From DCFW01 sp963790715 (GTDB lineage Bacteria > Bacteroidota > Bacteroidia > Bacteroidales > Bacteroidaceae): 64,000 bases of DNA. The notes beneath the pieces are model-generated. The model was not told the DNA's origin, did no database searches, and saw nothing but the letters and a program-made list of their open reading frames with translations. The translations under genes and the position numbers were made by a program. The stretch covers positions 1,302,001 to 1,366,000 of the forward strand of contig CAWBPN010000018.1 in the NCBI GenBank assembly GCA_963790715.1, in the 5' to 3' direction. Below, in pieces: positions 36,756-45,507 of the stretch; the stretch's first letter is position 1; each line of letters opens with the position of its first letter.

Positions 36756-38558
36756 TTATTCTATTATTCTTACGCCACCTTTGTCGGCAGAGCTAACGAA
36801 TTTGGCATAAGCTTTTAAGCTCTTAGGCACGTTGCGCTGTCGCGTAACCGGAGTCATCGGGCGCTCAGCCAGTTCGGCGTCGGTTAATTTTACATTGATA
36901 CTACGTTTGGCGATGTCTATTTCAATGATGTCACCGTCTATTATTTTGCCGATATTGCCACCTGCAGCTGCTTCCGGTGAAATATGGCCTATACTTAGTC
37001 CCGACGTGCCTCCGCTGAAACGCCCGTCGGTGATTAATGCGCATTCTTTGCCCAAATGGCGTGATTTGATATATGATGTAGGGTAAAGCATTTCCTGCAT
37101 GCCGGGTCCGCCTTTAGGACCTTCGTTGGTGATTACCACCACATCTCCGCTTTGTACTTTGCCGCCCAATATGCCGTTGCATGCAGCCTCTTGTGAATCA
37201 AATACTTTAGCCGGACCGGAGAATTTCCAAATACTCGGATCAACACCGGCTGTTTTGATAACGCATCCGTCTTTTGCAATGTTGCCGGTAAGTATGCCCA
37301 ATCCGCCGTCTTTCGTGTAAGCATGTTTAAGGTCACGAATGCAACCGTTTGTACGATCGGTATCGAATTCTTTATAATAATTCTCTTGTGAACCCAGTAC
37401 ATTGTTGAATTTGTTGCATGGGGCGCTTGAATAAATCTTTTTAGCCTTGTCGGTTATGTTGCTGCTCGTGATGCAATACTTATCTATCTCTTCTGCAAGA
37501 GTCATTCCGTCAACGCGTTTTATTGAAGTATCAACCAATCCGCCTTTAGCCAATTCGTTCATTATGGCAACGATGCCGCCTGCACGGTTTACATCCTGTA
37601 CATGATATACGTTTGTGTTCGGAGCAACTTTGCAGATACAAGGAACTTTGCGGCTAAGCATATCTATGTCTGCCATCTTGAAATCGATTTCACCTTCGTA
37701 TGCGATAGCCAATAAATGAAGCACCGTATTTGTTGACCCTCCCATCGCAATGTCCAACGACATTGCATTGAGGAAAGCCTGTCGATTGGCAATATTGCGT
37801 GGTAATGCGCTGTCATCGCCTTCTTCATAATATTTCAGAGCATTGTTTACAATCAGTTTGGCAGCACGTTTCATCAGTTTTATACGATTAGCGTGTGTAG
37901 CCAATATTGTGCCGTTACCCGGTAAAGCCATACCGATAGCTTCGGTAAGGCAGTTCATGGAGTTAGCTGTAAACATACCTGAGCAACATCCGCAACCCGG
38001 GCATCCGTGTTGTTCATACTTACTCATCTGTTCATCAGTTACCGATTCGTCTGCACCGCGTACCATCAAGTCAATCAAGTCCAATTGTTCGCCCTTGTAT
38101 TCACCGGCTTCCATAGGCCCGCCGCTGACAAATACTGTAGGGATATTCAGCCGCATGGCAGCCATCATCATACCCGGAGTGATTTTGTCGCAATTACTGA
38201 TGCATACCATTGCATCTGCTTTGTGGGCGTTCACCATATATTCCACACTGTCAGCGATAATGTCGCGTGAAGGCAACGAGTAAAGCATACCGTCATGTCC
38301 CATTGCAATACCGTCGTCAATGGCGATAGTGTTGAATTCAGCAGCGTAGCAACCTAACTTTTCAATCTCTTTTTTTATTAATTGGCCTGCTTCATGTAGG
38401 TGAGTGTGTCCCGGTACGAATTGCGTGAAGCTGTTAACCACAGCAATGATAGGTTTGCCGAACTGTTCTTTTTTCATGCCGTTGGCAATCCAAAGAGCAC
38501 GGGCACCAGCCATGCGGCGACCTTCAGTACAAACGGAACTGCGTAATTGATGTTTCAT
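36756..38558 (-). CDS. ilvD: Dihydroxy-acid dehydratase
   Basis: A 600-residue iron-sulfur enzyme that dehydrates dihydroxy acids to 2-oxo acids in branched-chain amino acid synthesis. Cluster cysteines lie in CISNCDKITPGMM and GCPGCGCCSGMFTANSMNCL; GRFSGGTSGLSIGHISPEAA is the C-terminal motif. The frame is open 20 codons further upstream, but that part is made of the attenuator hairpin, and the start at 38558 (MKHQLRSSVCTEGRRM) is the family start. It is the first structural gene after the leader attenuator. Confidence 0.95.
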   Translation of the reverse strand: MKHQLRSSVCTEGRRMAGARALWIANGMKKEQFGKPIIAVVNSFTQFVPGHTHLHEAGQLIKKEIEKLGCYAAEFNTIAIDDGIAMGHDGMLYSLPSRDIIADSVEYMVNAHKADAMVCISNCDKITPGMMMAAMRLNIPTVFVSGGPMEAGEYKGEQLDLIDLMVRGADESVTDEQMSKYEQHGCPGCGCCSGMFTANSMNCLTEAIGMALPGNGTILATHANRIKLMKRAAKLIVNNALKYYEEGDDSALPRNIANRQAFLNAMSLDIAMGGSTNTVLHLLAIAYEGEIDFKMADIDMLSRKVPCICKVAPNTNVYHVQDVNRAGGIVAIMNELAKGGLVDTSIKRVDGMTLAEEIDKYCITSSNITDKAKKIYSSAPCNKFNNVLGSQENYYKEFDTDRTNGCIRDLKHAYTKDGGLGILTGNIAKDGCVIKTAGVDPSIWKFSGPAKVFDSQEAACNGILGGKVQSGDVVVITNEGPKGGPGMQEMLYPTSYIKSRHLGKECALITDGRFSGGTSGLSIGHISPEAAAGGNIGKIIDGDIIEIDIAKRSINVKLTDAELAERPMTPVTRQRNVPKSLKAYAKFVSSADKGGVRIIE

Positions 38559-38577
38559 TATAGTATAATCTTTATAA

Positions 38578-38615
38578 TTAAAAAAAGCCTTTCCCAATTT
38601 TGTTGAGAAAGGCTT
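38578..38615 (-). terminator. ilv attenuator terminator
   Basis: On the minus strand, AAGCCTTTC plus CAA pair with TTG plus GAAAGGCTT (38615-38603 with 38597-38585, one mismatch) around a short loop, followed by seven T. It ends about 20 bases before the ilvD start and after the leader peptide, as an attenuator should. Confidence 0.85.
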
Positions 38616-38674
38616 CAATATATAATATCTTATTTTTTACTACTCATTATGATAAATACATATCAACCTTTCTC
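38605..38674 (-). promoter_or_regulatory. ilv antiterminator pairing
   Basis: GAGAAAGG (38674-38667, directly after the leader stop codon) is perfectly complementary to CCTTTCTC (38612-38605), which is the core of the first arm of the terminator. If a ribosome stalls inside the leader peptide, this pairing can form and block the terminator; if the ribosome reaches the stop codon, it covers GAGAAAGG and lets the terminator form. Confidence 0.7.
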
Positions 38675-38746
38675 CTACACTTTTAGAATAATATTCACGA
38701 CGTGCAAGCGTACAATAATTAGATTGATAATGGAAGATTGTATCAT
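38675..38746 (-). CDS. ilv operon leader peptide
   Basis: A 23-residue reading frame (ATG to TAG) in which 14 residues are branched-chain: Ile at 2, 6, 7, 10, 11, 19 and 20, Leu at 9, 14 and 21, Val at 12, 16, 17 and 23. It starts about 25 bases after the predicted transcription start and its stop directly precedes the antiterminator arm. This is the layout of the enteric ilv leaders. Its role is to sense charging of tRNA-Ile, tRNA-Leu and tRNA-Val through ribosome stalling. It is too short for ordinary gene finding. Confidence 0.82.
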   Translation of the reverse strand: MIQSSIINLIIVRLHVVNIILKV

Positions 38747-38776
38747 ATTTTTAATTTCGTTTCTTAATATCGACTG

Positions 38777-38807
38777 CAAAAGTACGGCAATAATTTTAAT
38801 ATCCAAA
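38777..38807 (-). promoter_or_regulatory. ilv operon promoter
   Basis: The minus strand has TTTG at 38807-38804 and TACTTTTG at 38784-38777, separated by 19 bases. This agrees with the Bacteroidota -33/-7 promoter. It places the transcript start about 25 bases ahead of the leader peptide. Confidence 0.65.
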
Positions 38808-39033
38808 CAAATTAGTATTTTTTTTGTCCAAAAAATTATAACTTGTAACTTTTTTGCACCGAAAGTAGAGTAATTGTAATGCTAAATTGTCAATGCATAC
38901 ATTATTATATAAAAGTAATTATCAATTTAATGGAGTCACGTAATAAAGATTACCTACAACTTTTTTATTATTATTCTCATTTTTCTTTTAGGGTATTAGG
39001 CATTTGAATCGTTTTTATATTAAAATCTAAGAA
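38808..39033. other. Intergenic stretch ahead of fecR
   Basis: AT-rich sequence between the divergent ilv promoter and the fecR-type gene. No clear TAnnTTTG box for the plus strand is seen close to the start, so the promoter may be of another sigma class. Nothing else is recognised. Confidence 0.4.
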
Positions 39034-39972
39034 ATGGACAAGCGGTTGCTACAGAAATATATATCAGGTGATGCCTCTGAAGAAGAAACTAAAGAGGTCG
39101 TCGAATGGATCATGCAGAGTGAAGAAAACAAGCGCGAATATATTGCTCGGCGCAAACTTTTCGATATTTCTGTATGGCGTGAAAAACCTATGGGAAATAC
39201 AAATAAAAAATACGAAGCTAATTTCACCAAAACATTAATTATAAAAATATTAAGTGCGGCAGCAATAATTGCTTGCGTTGTAGTTGGAGTTTCTTTTTAT
39301 ATATCCGGATTACATTTAAAAAAGACAGAACAGATGCAAAGTCTTTATGTGCCTGCAGGACAGCGATCTGAAATAATTTTAGCCGATGGTACTAAAGTGT
39401 GGTTGAATTCAGGAAGTAAGTTGACTTTTCCGGGAACTTTCGAAGGTAAATTCCGTAAAGTGAAATTGGATGGAGAAGGGTATTTCACAGTTACAAAGAA
39501 TAAAGAAAAACCATTCATTGTTGAGACAAACAGGTATGATATAAAAGTGCTCGGAACAGTCTTTAATGTTACAGCTTATTCTTCGGATAAAACTTGGAGA
39601 ACATCCTTGTTAAGAGGTTCTGTAGAAATAGATTTGCCGCAAGGATCTGCACAGATGAAATTAGTACCGAATACCATGGCAACGTATAAAGATAACCGAT
39701 TGGTTAAAAAAGTGATAGATAATGCTGATTATTATAAATGGCGTGACGGATTGATTTGTTTTGACAATGTTTCTGTAAAGGAAATGGTTGAGAGATTAAA
39801 GATTTGTTATGGCGTTAATATAGTAGTTAATAATAAGCAGGTATTGTCTAAACGATATACCGGTAAGTTCAGGATTAGCGATGGCATAGAACAAGTATTT
39901 AAAGTTTTAAGCCTGGATAATACCTTTACATATCGCAAAGATGAAAATAAAAATGCGATCATAATAAATTGA
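39034..39972 (+). CDS. FecR family anti-sigma factor
   Basis: A 312-residue inner-membrane regulator. The N-terminal cytoplasmic part (about 1-68) would hold the ECF sigma factor, a membrane helix lies at about 72-91, and the periplasmic FecR domain shows VPAGQRSEIILADGTKVWLNSGS and VKLDGEGYFTV. The C-terminal domain contacts the STN domain of a SusC-type transporter; the next gene codes for such a protein with an STN domain. Unusually, no sigma factor gene lies directly upstream; one lies about 9.3 kb downstream at 49251. Confidence 0.9.
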   Translation: MDKRLLQKYISGDASEEETKEVVEWIMQSEENKREYIARRKLFDISVWREKPMGNTNKKYEANFTKTLIIKILSAAAIIACVVVGVSFYISGLHLKKTEQMQSLYVPAGQRSEIILADGTKVWLNSGSKLTFPGTFEGKFRKVKLDGEGYFTVTKNKEKPFIVETNRYDIKVLGTVFNVTAYSSDKTWRTSLLRGSVEIDLPQGSAQMKLVPNTMATYKDNRLVKKVIDNADYYKWRDGLICFDNVSVKEMVERLKICYGVNIVVNNKQVLSKRYTGKFRISDGIEQVFKVLSLDNTFTYRKDENKNAIIIN

Positions 39973-40157
39973 TGGCTGATTTTTGTCTTTAATTGTAATG
40001 ATTTTTATGGTAATTATTTAAAATTATAGCCTATGAAACAGTAATAAAGATAAAACAAAGAAAGAAGATGCTCCAACATTCTTCTCCCCATTTTAGTGCA
40101 AATATAGTCGATATATTATCGCCTATGTATTTACAAAATTCAGTTATTAATTCAAAC

Positions 40158-40180
40158 AATGCATCTAATTTAAATGCATT
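40158..40180 (+). promoter_or_regulatory. Leader hairpin before susC 1
   Basis: AATGCAT (40158-40164) pairs with ATGCATT (40174-40180). The sequence around it, including the TCAGT and ATTAAT upstream and the start ATGGAAAATATTTT downstream, aligns with the leader of the second susC, which also forms a hairpin at the same place. Confidence 0.55.
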
Positions 40181-40194
40181 ACAAATACAAAAAT

Positions 40195-43100
40195 ATGGAA
40201 AATATTTTATTTCGAAAGTTTATTGCAAGAAATAGATTGATATTCAGAATTATTAATCTTGTCATATTTTCAGCGTTTATGGTTGTAGAAACTTCCATTG
40301 CTACAGAATCATATCAGCAGTCAAAAGGAGTAACACTTGTTTTCAATGGCACTACTATAAGCAAAGTCATTAATGTAATAGAACGGCAAACAGGTTATTT
40401 GTTTGTATATGATGCAAAAGAAGTTAATTTGGATAGAAAAATTAATGTTTATATCAGAAATAAATCAGTTAAAGAAGCATTAAATCAGGTATTTAAAGGT
40501 ACGGATATTGTCTATATTGTTGAAGGCAATAATATTATGCTTAAGAAAAAGGTTATGCATAAACTGGAATTCAATCATGCATCTCAAAGTTCTGATCAAG
40601 CAAGATACAGTGATAAAATATCAGGCATGGTAAAAGATGCTTACGGTCAGCCTGTTATTGGAGCCAATGTTTCAATTGTAGGAACCGTTAACGGCACAAT
40701 TACTGATTCAAACGGGAAATTCAATCTTTATGATCATGGTATAAGTGGAAAACTATTAATTTCTTATGTCGGATATGAAAGTCAAGAATTTTCTATAAAA
40801 GATAAGCGTTATTTTACAGTTACATTAAAAGAAAAATCAAGCAATTTAAATGAAGTCGTTGTTGTCGCTTTCGGCAAAGAAAAACGTGAAGCATTTACCG
40901 GATCAGCAGGAATAGTGGATTCAAAAACCATCTTACAAAGTCAGCAGTCAGACGCGACTGAAATGCTGGCCGGACGTGTTCCCGGTGTACAGATTTCTAA
41001 TTCATCAGGCCAATTCGGAGAAACACCCAATATTCTTATTAGAGGTTTTGGCTCTATTTCTGCTGATAATTCTCCTTTAATCGTCGTTGATGGTATGCCT
41101 TACAATGGTGATATGAATAATATCAATCCTGCCGATATTGAAACTATGACCGTTTTAAAAGACGCAGCGTCCAATGCATTATACGGAGCTCGTGGAGCCA
41201 ATGGTGTTATTATGATTACTACCAAACGCGCTAAATCCGGAAAATCAGTAATTACATTCGATTCTAAATGGGGTGCCAATTCAAGGGCTGTGCAAACATA
41301 CGACTGTGTGACGGATCCGGGAGAATATTATGAATTATATTACAAGTCTTTATACAACAAAAATATTTCCGATGGCATGACTGCTGCTCAAGCTCATACT
41401 CAGGCCAATTATGATGTATCAAGCGAAACATCCGGATTAGGACCTGGTTATATGGTATATAACGTACCTACGGGGCAGGATTTTATTGATGCGAATGGTA
41501 AGATAAATTCGAAAGCAACATTAGGAAGAATGCTAACCTACGATGGAGAGCAATATTGGCTGCAACCTGACAATTGGCAAAAGGCTGCATTCAGAACAGC
41601 CCTAAGGCAAGAATACAATGTGTCTTGTTCACAGGCAAGCGATAAATTGAATTTTTTTGCATCATTAGGATACTTAAAAAATGAAGGTATTTCTGCTAAC
41701 TCTGATATGACGCGTTTGAGCGGACGCCTAAAAGCCGATTTTCAAGCTAAAGACTGGTTGAAATTAGGTATGAACGGAAGTTATGCAGAATATAATTATG
41801 ATAAGTTATCGTCAGATATTGATGTTGTTGGTGCTGGGACTATTTGGGATGTTAATATGATATCACCTATTTATCCATTGTATATACGTGATGGTAATAA
41901 AAATATTATGACGGATGATTGGGGGAAAAATCTGTATGATTTTGGTAATTCATTAGGATTAACTCGTCCATGTTTTTCAGGATTAAATCCTGTTTTTTCA
42001 GCAAAAAATATAAAAAACAAAACAGATGGGAATTCTTTCATCGCAAATACTTATGCTGATATAACATTACAGAAAGGTTTAATCTTAACAATAAACGGAA
42101 GTCTGACGAACGATGAATATCGTTGGATGTATTTAGAAAGCCCTTATGTGCAATATTATGGTACGACACAAGAAAATGGATCATTAGAGAGGTCGCACAG
42201 TCGTAACCATTCTTATAATACTGAACAGTTATTAAATTATACTACTACCATCAACAATAAGCATAATTTAAATATTTTATTAGGACATGAGTATTACGAT
42301 ACCCAATTCAACTATTTGTATGCTCATAAAACCAACTTGGCTTTCGATGATACGGAAGAATTAAATGGAGGTCTTACAGCAACAGGTCAAGAGAGTTCGT
42401 ATTCGTCGGAATATAATAATGAAGGTTATTTTTCTCGTGTAATGTATGATTATGTAAATAAATATTATTTCTCTGCTTCATATCGCCGTGATGCATCTTC
42501 AAGATTTTCAAAGAGTTGTCGTTGGGGAAATTTCTGGAGCTTAGGTGCTGCTTGGTTGGTGAGTAAAGAGCATTTCTATCATATTAATTGGATGAATACA
42601 TTAAAATTGAAAATGAGTATCGGTTCTCAAGGTAATGATAAAGTTGGAGATTATCTATATGCTGATCAATATAATATTATCAACAATTTAGGAAGTGCCG
42701 CATTTACTTTTAAACAAAAAGGCAGTAGTAATATCACCTGGGAAACTAATATCAATTTTAATACCGGTGCAGAATTTGAATTATTAAATAATCGTATTAA
42801 TGGTACTGTAGATTTTTTCTATCGAAAAACGAAAAATATGCTATTCAGTATTTCTGTTCCACCATCGATTGGCTATGCCAGTTATTACGATAATGTAGGT
42901 GACATGAGAAATGAAGGAATAGAAATCAACCTTAATGCCGATTTGATTCGAACAAAAGATTTTGCATGGTTGTTTAATGTCAATACTACAACTATTAAGA
43001 ATAAAATTCTATCATTGCCTTCCGATAAAAAAACTACTATTATTGACGGTCATGGCGGATATACTTTTGATGACTCTCATTTCGTTAGCAAATATAAATT

Positions 43101-43752
43101 TTTCTTAGGTGAAGGCTTACCTCTTTATAGTTGGTATTTGCCCCAATATGCCGGTGTTAATAATGAAGGACTTTCAATGTGGTATAAAAATACGTCAGGA
43201 GCAGGTCGTACGACAACAACGACATATTCAGAAGCCGACAGTTATCTTTGTGGAAGTGCGATTCCGGATTTGTATGGTGGATTTGGAACGACATTTACAT
43301 ATAAAGGTTTTGATTTTTCTGCCAATTTTAATTATCAAATCGGAGGTAAAGCATACGATTACGGTTATTCAACAATAATGGCGGCTCCTTCCGAAGCATA
43401 CGGAGGCGCTTTTCATAAAGATTTATTGAAATCATGGTCTTCGGATAATAAAAAATCAAATATTCCACGTTTCCAATACGGTGATACATATCAAAATGCA
43501 CGTTCTGACAGATTCTTAACTAATGCAAGTTTCTTGAACATTCAGAATGTTAATTTGGGGTATGCCATACCTACAAGTATGTTGGGCAAATCCGGTATAT
43601 CTTATTTACGTTTTTATATGTCATGTGAAAATGTATTGTATTTTTCACATCGTAGAGGTTTTGATCCTCGTCAATCGCTAATGGGATATACAAATTCGGC
43701 CACTTACACTCCTATTAGAACTGTATCTTTTGGCTTAAGTGTTAAATTTTAA
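40195..43752 (+). CDS. SusC/RagA-type TonB-dependent transporter with STN domain, 1
   Basis: A 1185-residue outer-membrane protein. After a signal region come an STN domain (about 45-110, signalling to FecR), a CarboxypepD-reg-like domain (ISGMVKDAYGQPVIGANVSI), a TonB box region, a plug with YGARGANGVIMITTKR, and a long beta-barrel ending SFGLSVKF. The frame opens at 40174, but that ATG lies in a leader hairpin arm; the paralogue suggests a start at 40195 (MENILFRKFIA). It imports a glycan together with the next gene product. Energy comes from TonB/ExbBD. Confidence 0.92.
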   Translation: MENILFRKFIARNRLIFRIINLVIFSAFMVVETSIATESYQQSKGVTLVFNGTTISKVINVIERQTGYLFVYDAKEVNLDRKINVYIRNKSVKEALNQVFKGTDIVYIVEGNNIMLKKKVMHKLEFNHASQSSDQARYSDKISGMVKDAYGQPVIGANVSIVGTVNGTITDSNGKFNLYDHGISGKLLISYVGYESQEFSIKDKRYFTVTLKEKSSNLNEVVVVAFGKEKREAFTGSAGIVDSKTILQSQQSDATEMLAGRVPGVQISNSSGQFGETPNILIRGFGSISADNSPLIVVDGMPYNGDMNNINPADIETMTVLKDAASNALYGARGANGVIMITTKRAKSGKSVITFDSKWGANSRAVQTYDCVTDPGEYYELYYKSLYNKNISDGMTAAQAHTQANYDVSSETSGLGPGYMVYNVPTGQDFIDANGKINSKATLGRMLTYDGEQYWLQPDNWQKAAFRTALRQEYNVSCSQASDKLNFFASLGYLKNEGISANSDMTRLSGRLKADFQAKDWLKLGMNGSYAEYNYDKLSSDIDVVGAGTIWDVNMISPIYPLYIRDGNKNIMTDDWGKNLYDFGNSLGLTRPCFSGLNPVFSAKNIKNKTDGNSFIANTYADITLQKGLILTINGSLTNDEYRWMYLESPYVQYYGTTQENGSLERSHSRNHSYNTEQLLNYTTTINNKHNLNILLGHEYYDTQFNYLYAHKTNLAFDDTEELNGGLTATGQESSYSSEYNNEGYFSRVMYDYVNKYYFSASYRRDASSRFSKSCRWGNFWSLGAAWLVSKEHFYHINWMNTLKLKMSIGSQGNDKVGDYLYADQYNIINNLGSAAFTFKQKGSSNITWETNINFNTGAEFELLNNRINGTVDFFYRKTKNMLFSISVPPSIGYASYYDNVGDMRNEGIEINLNADLIRTKDFAWLFNVNTTTIKNKILSLPSDKKTTIIDGHGGYTFDDSHFVSKYKFFLGEGLPLYSWYLPQYAGVNNEGLSMWYKNTSGAGRTTTTTYSEADSYLCGSAIPDLYGGFGTTFTYKGFDFSANFNYQIGGKAYDYGYSTIMAAPSEAYGGAFHKDLLKSWSSDNKKSNIPRFQYGDTYQNARSDRFLTNASFLNIQNVNLGYAIPTSMLGKSGISYLRFYMSCENVLYFSHRRGFDPRQSLMGYTNSATYTPIRTVSFGLSVKF

Positions 43753-43769
43753 TAGTTAAATATAGAATT

Positions 43770-45491
43770 ATGAAAAAGTATATACACATATATATAATAG
43801 CAATAGCTTTTAGTTTAATATTTACCGGTTGCATTAAAGAAACTTTTCCTGATGATAGCTATGCAACATCAACGCAAATAGAAAAATCTTCTTCGGCATT
43901 GAAATCTTTGATGAATGCTATTCCTGCAATAATGGTCAATTATGGAAATGATGATGCCGGTATTGAATCTGTTTCATACGCCACTCTTCAGCTTTTACTG
44001 GAAACAACTACTACAGATATGGTCGTATCAGGAGATCAGGGATGGGATGTATGCGGAGCTTTTAGCAGGGCGCAATCTCTGGATGCTAAGTTGAATAATC
44101 GCGGAAAATATATTTTCTTTGCATATTACGGATACATAAAAACTGTAAATGACATTATAGCTAAAATTGATTCCACGACAAAAGATCCCACATTAAAAGC
44201 TTATTTGGGAATTGCTCATGCATATCGTGCATTATATTATATGGATATTGTACAAATATATGAGTTTAAGGAGAATAAGTATTTATCGTCATCTAAAGAT
44301 ATTCTTGGGTTGGGAGTACCTATCGTTACGGAAAAAACGACTAACGCAGATGCTAAAAATAATCCTAGGAAGAAGGTATCAGACGTGTATGATTTAATCT
44401 TTTCTGATTTGTCTGTTGCCGAGAAAGACTTGAGTGACTATACGAGAGATTCTAAAACGACTCCAAATTTGGCAGTTGTTGACGGCTTATATGCTCGTGC
44501 TTATTTGAACAGAGCATCCGCCGGTGATAATACGTTGTGGGAAAAAGCTGCTGAATATGCTCGTAAAGCTATTACTGAAAGCGGATGCACCCCCTTAACT
44601 CAAGATCAATGGGAAGATGCGACAAATGGGTTCAATAATATGGACAGTCAAAATTCATGGATGTGGGCCACAAGCATATCAACAAATAATACAGCTGCTA
44701 CAGCCAGTGGCTTTAATTATACTATGTTGTTAAGTTGTGAACAAAGCTGGTTGGTTTACGGGTGGTGTGTAGGACGCTCATTGTCTAGACGGACTTATGA
44801 TCAGATTCCGGATAATGATTTTCGAAAACATTCATGGTTGGATCCTCAATTCTTTAAAGAAAGTGGTGATATATATAGTGGCTATCAATATAAAGTAGCT
44901 TCTTCATATTCTCATATACGTTCTCAAATTACAAAAAGTAATGGCTTTTTAGCATGCCCGTATGTTTATGTAAGCATTAAATTTAAGCCAAAGGAACGTA
45001 ATTATACAAATGCTAATATTGGTGGCGCAACAGATTATCCTATAATGAGAGTAGAAGAAATGTATTTTATCGAAGCAGAAGCTGAGGCTCACAATGATTT
45101 GAGTAAAGCCGAACAATTACTAAATGATTTTATGAAATATCGCATAACGGATAGTTCGTATGATTGTACCAAAAAAGTAACGGATTTGCCTTCGTTTATT
45201 TCCGAATTGATATTTCAAAAACGTGTAGAATTTTGGGGCGAAGGACGAAATTATTATGATGCCAAACGCTTAGAATTGGGATTGCATCGTGGATATAAGG
45301 GTATTAACGCGTCAAGTTATAAAAATACTTTCGATTTAGACAATATAGCCCCTCAATGGACATTACCTTTCCCAACGGCTGAAATCGAAGGAAATACAGC
45401 TATCAGAAATTATGATAATCCTGATCCGAGTTCCACTTCTCGTTGGTGGGCATCGAGTAATGATATTTTGATTAATAATTATGGTAATTAA
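43770..45491 (+). CDS. SusD/RagB-type substrate-binding lipoprotein 1
   Basis: A 573-residue surface lipoprotein (lipobox with Cys21 in IFTGC). The N-terminal helical TPR-like part, LGIAHAYRALYYMDIVQIYEF, and the C-terminal RagB/SusD end with MRVEEMYFIEAEAEAH and FQKRVEFWGEGRNYYDAKR are typical. It forms the lid over the SusC pore and binds the substrate. It starts 18 bases after susC, so the pair is translated from one message. The bound glycan cannot be told. Confidence 0.92.
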   Translation: MKKYIHIYIIAIAFSLIFTGCIKETFPDDSYATSTQIEKSSSALKSLMNAIPAIMVNYGNDDAGIESVSYATLQLLLETTTTDMVVSGDQGWDVCGAFSRAQSLDAKLNNRGKYIFFAYYGYIKTVNDIIAKIDSTTKDPTLKAYLGIAHAYRALYYMDIVQIYEFKENKYLSSSKDILGLGVPIVTEKTTNADAKNNPRKKVSDVYDLIFSDLSVAEKDLSDYTRDSKTTPNLAVVDGLYARAYLNRASAGDNTLWEKAAEYARKAITESGCTPLTQDQWEDATNGFNNMDSQNSWMWATSISTNNTAATASGFNYTMLLSCEQSWLVYGWCVGRSLSRRTYDQIPDNDFRKHSWLDPQFFKESGDIYSGYQYKVASSYSHIRSQITKSNGFLACPYVYVSIKFKPKERNYTNANIGGATDYPIMRVEEMYFIEAEAEAHNDLSKAEQLLNDFMKYRITDSSYDCTKKVTDLPSFISELIFQKRVEFWGEGRNYYDAKRLELGLHRGYKGINASSYKNTFDLDNIAPQWTLPFPTAEIEGNTAIRNYDNPDPSSTSRWWASSNDILINNYGN

Positions 45492-45507
45492 AAAATAAAT
45501 ATTAGAA

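Noticed and set aside
38559..38618. A 20-codon N-terminal extension of IlvD
   Set aside because: It consists of the attenuator hairpin and T-run read as codons; the conserved family start is at 38558.
38649..38873. A plus-strand reading frame of 74 codons opposite the ilv leader
   Set aside because: It has no family resemblance and lies on the opposite strand of the leader peptide, antiterminator and promoter, which explain the sequence better.
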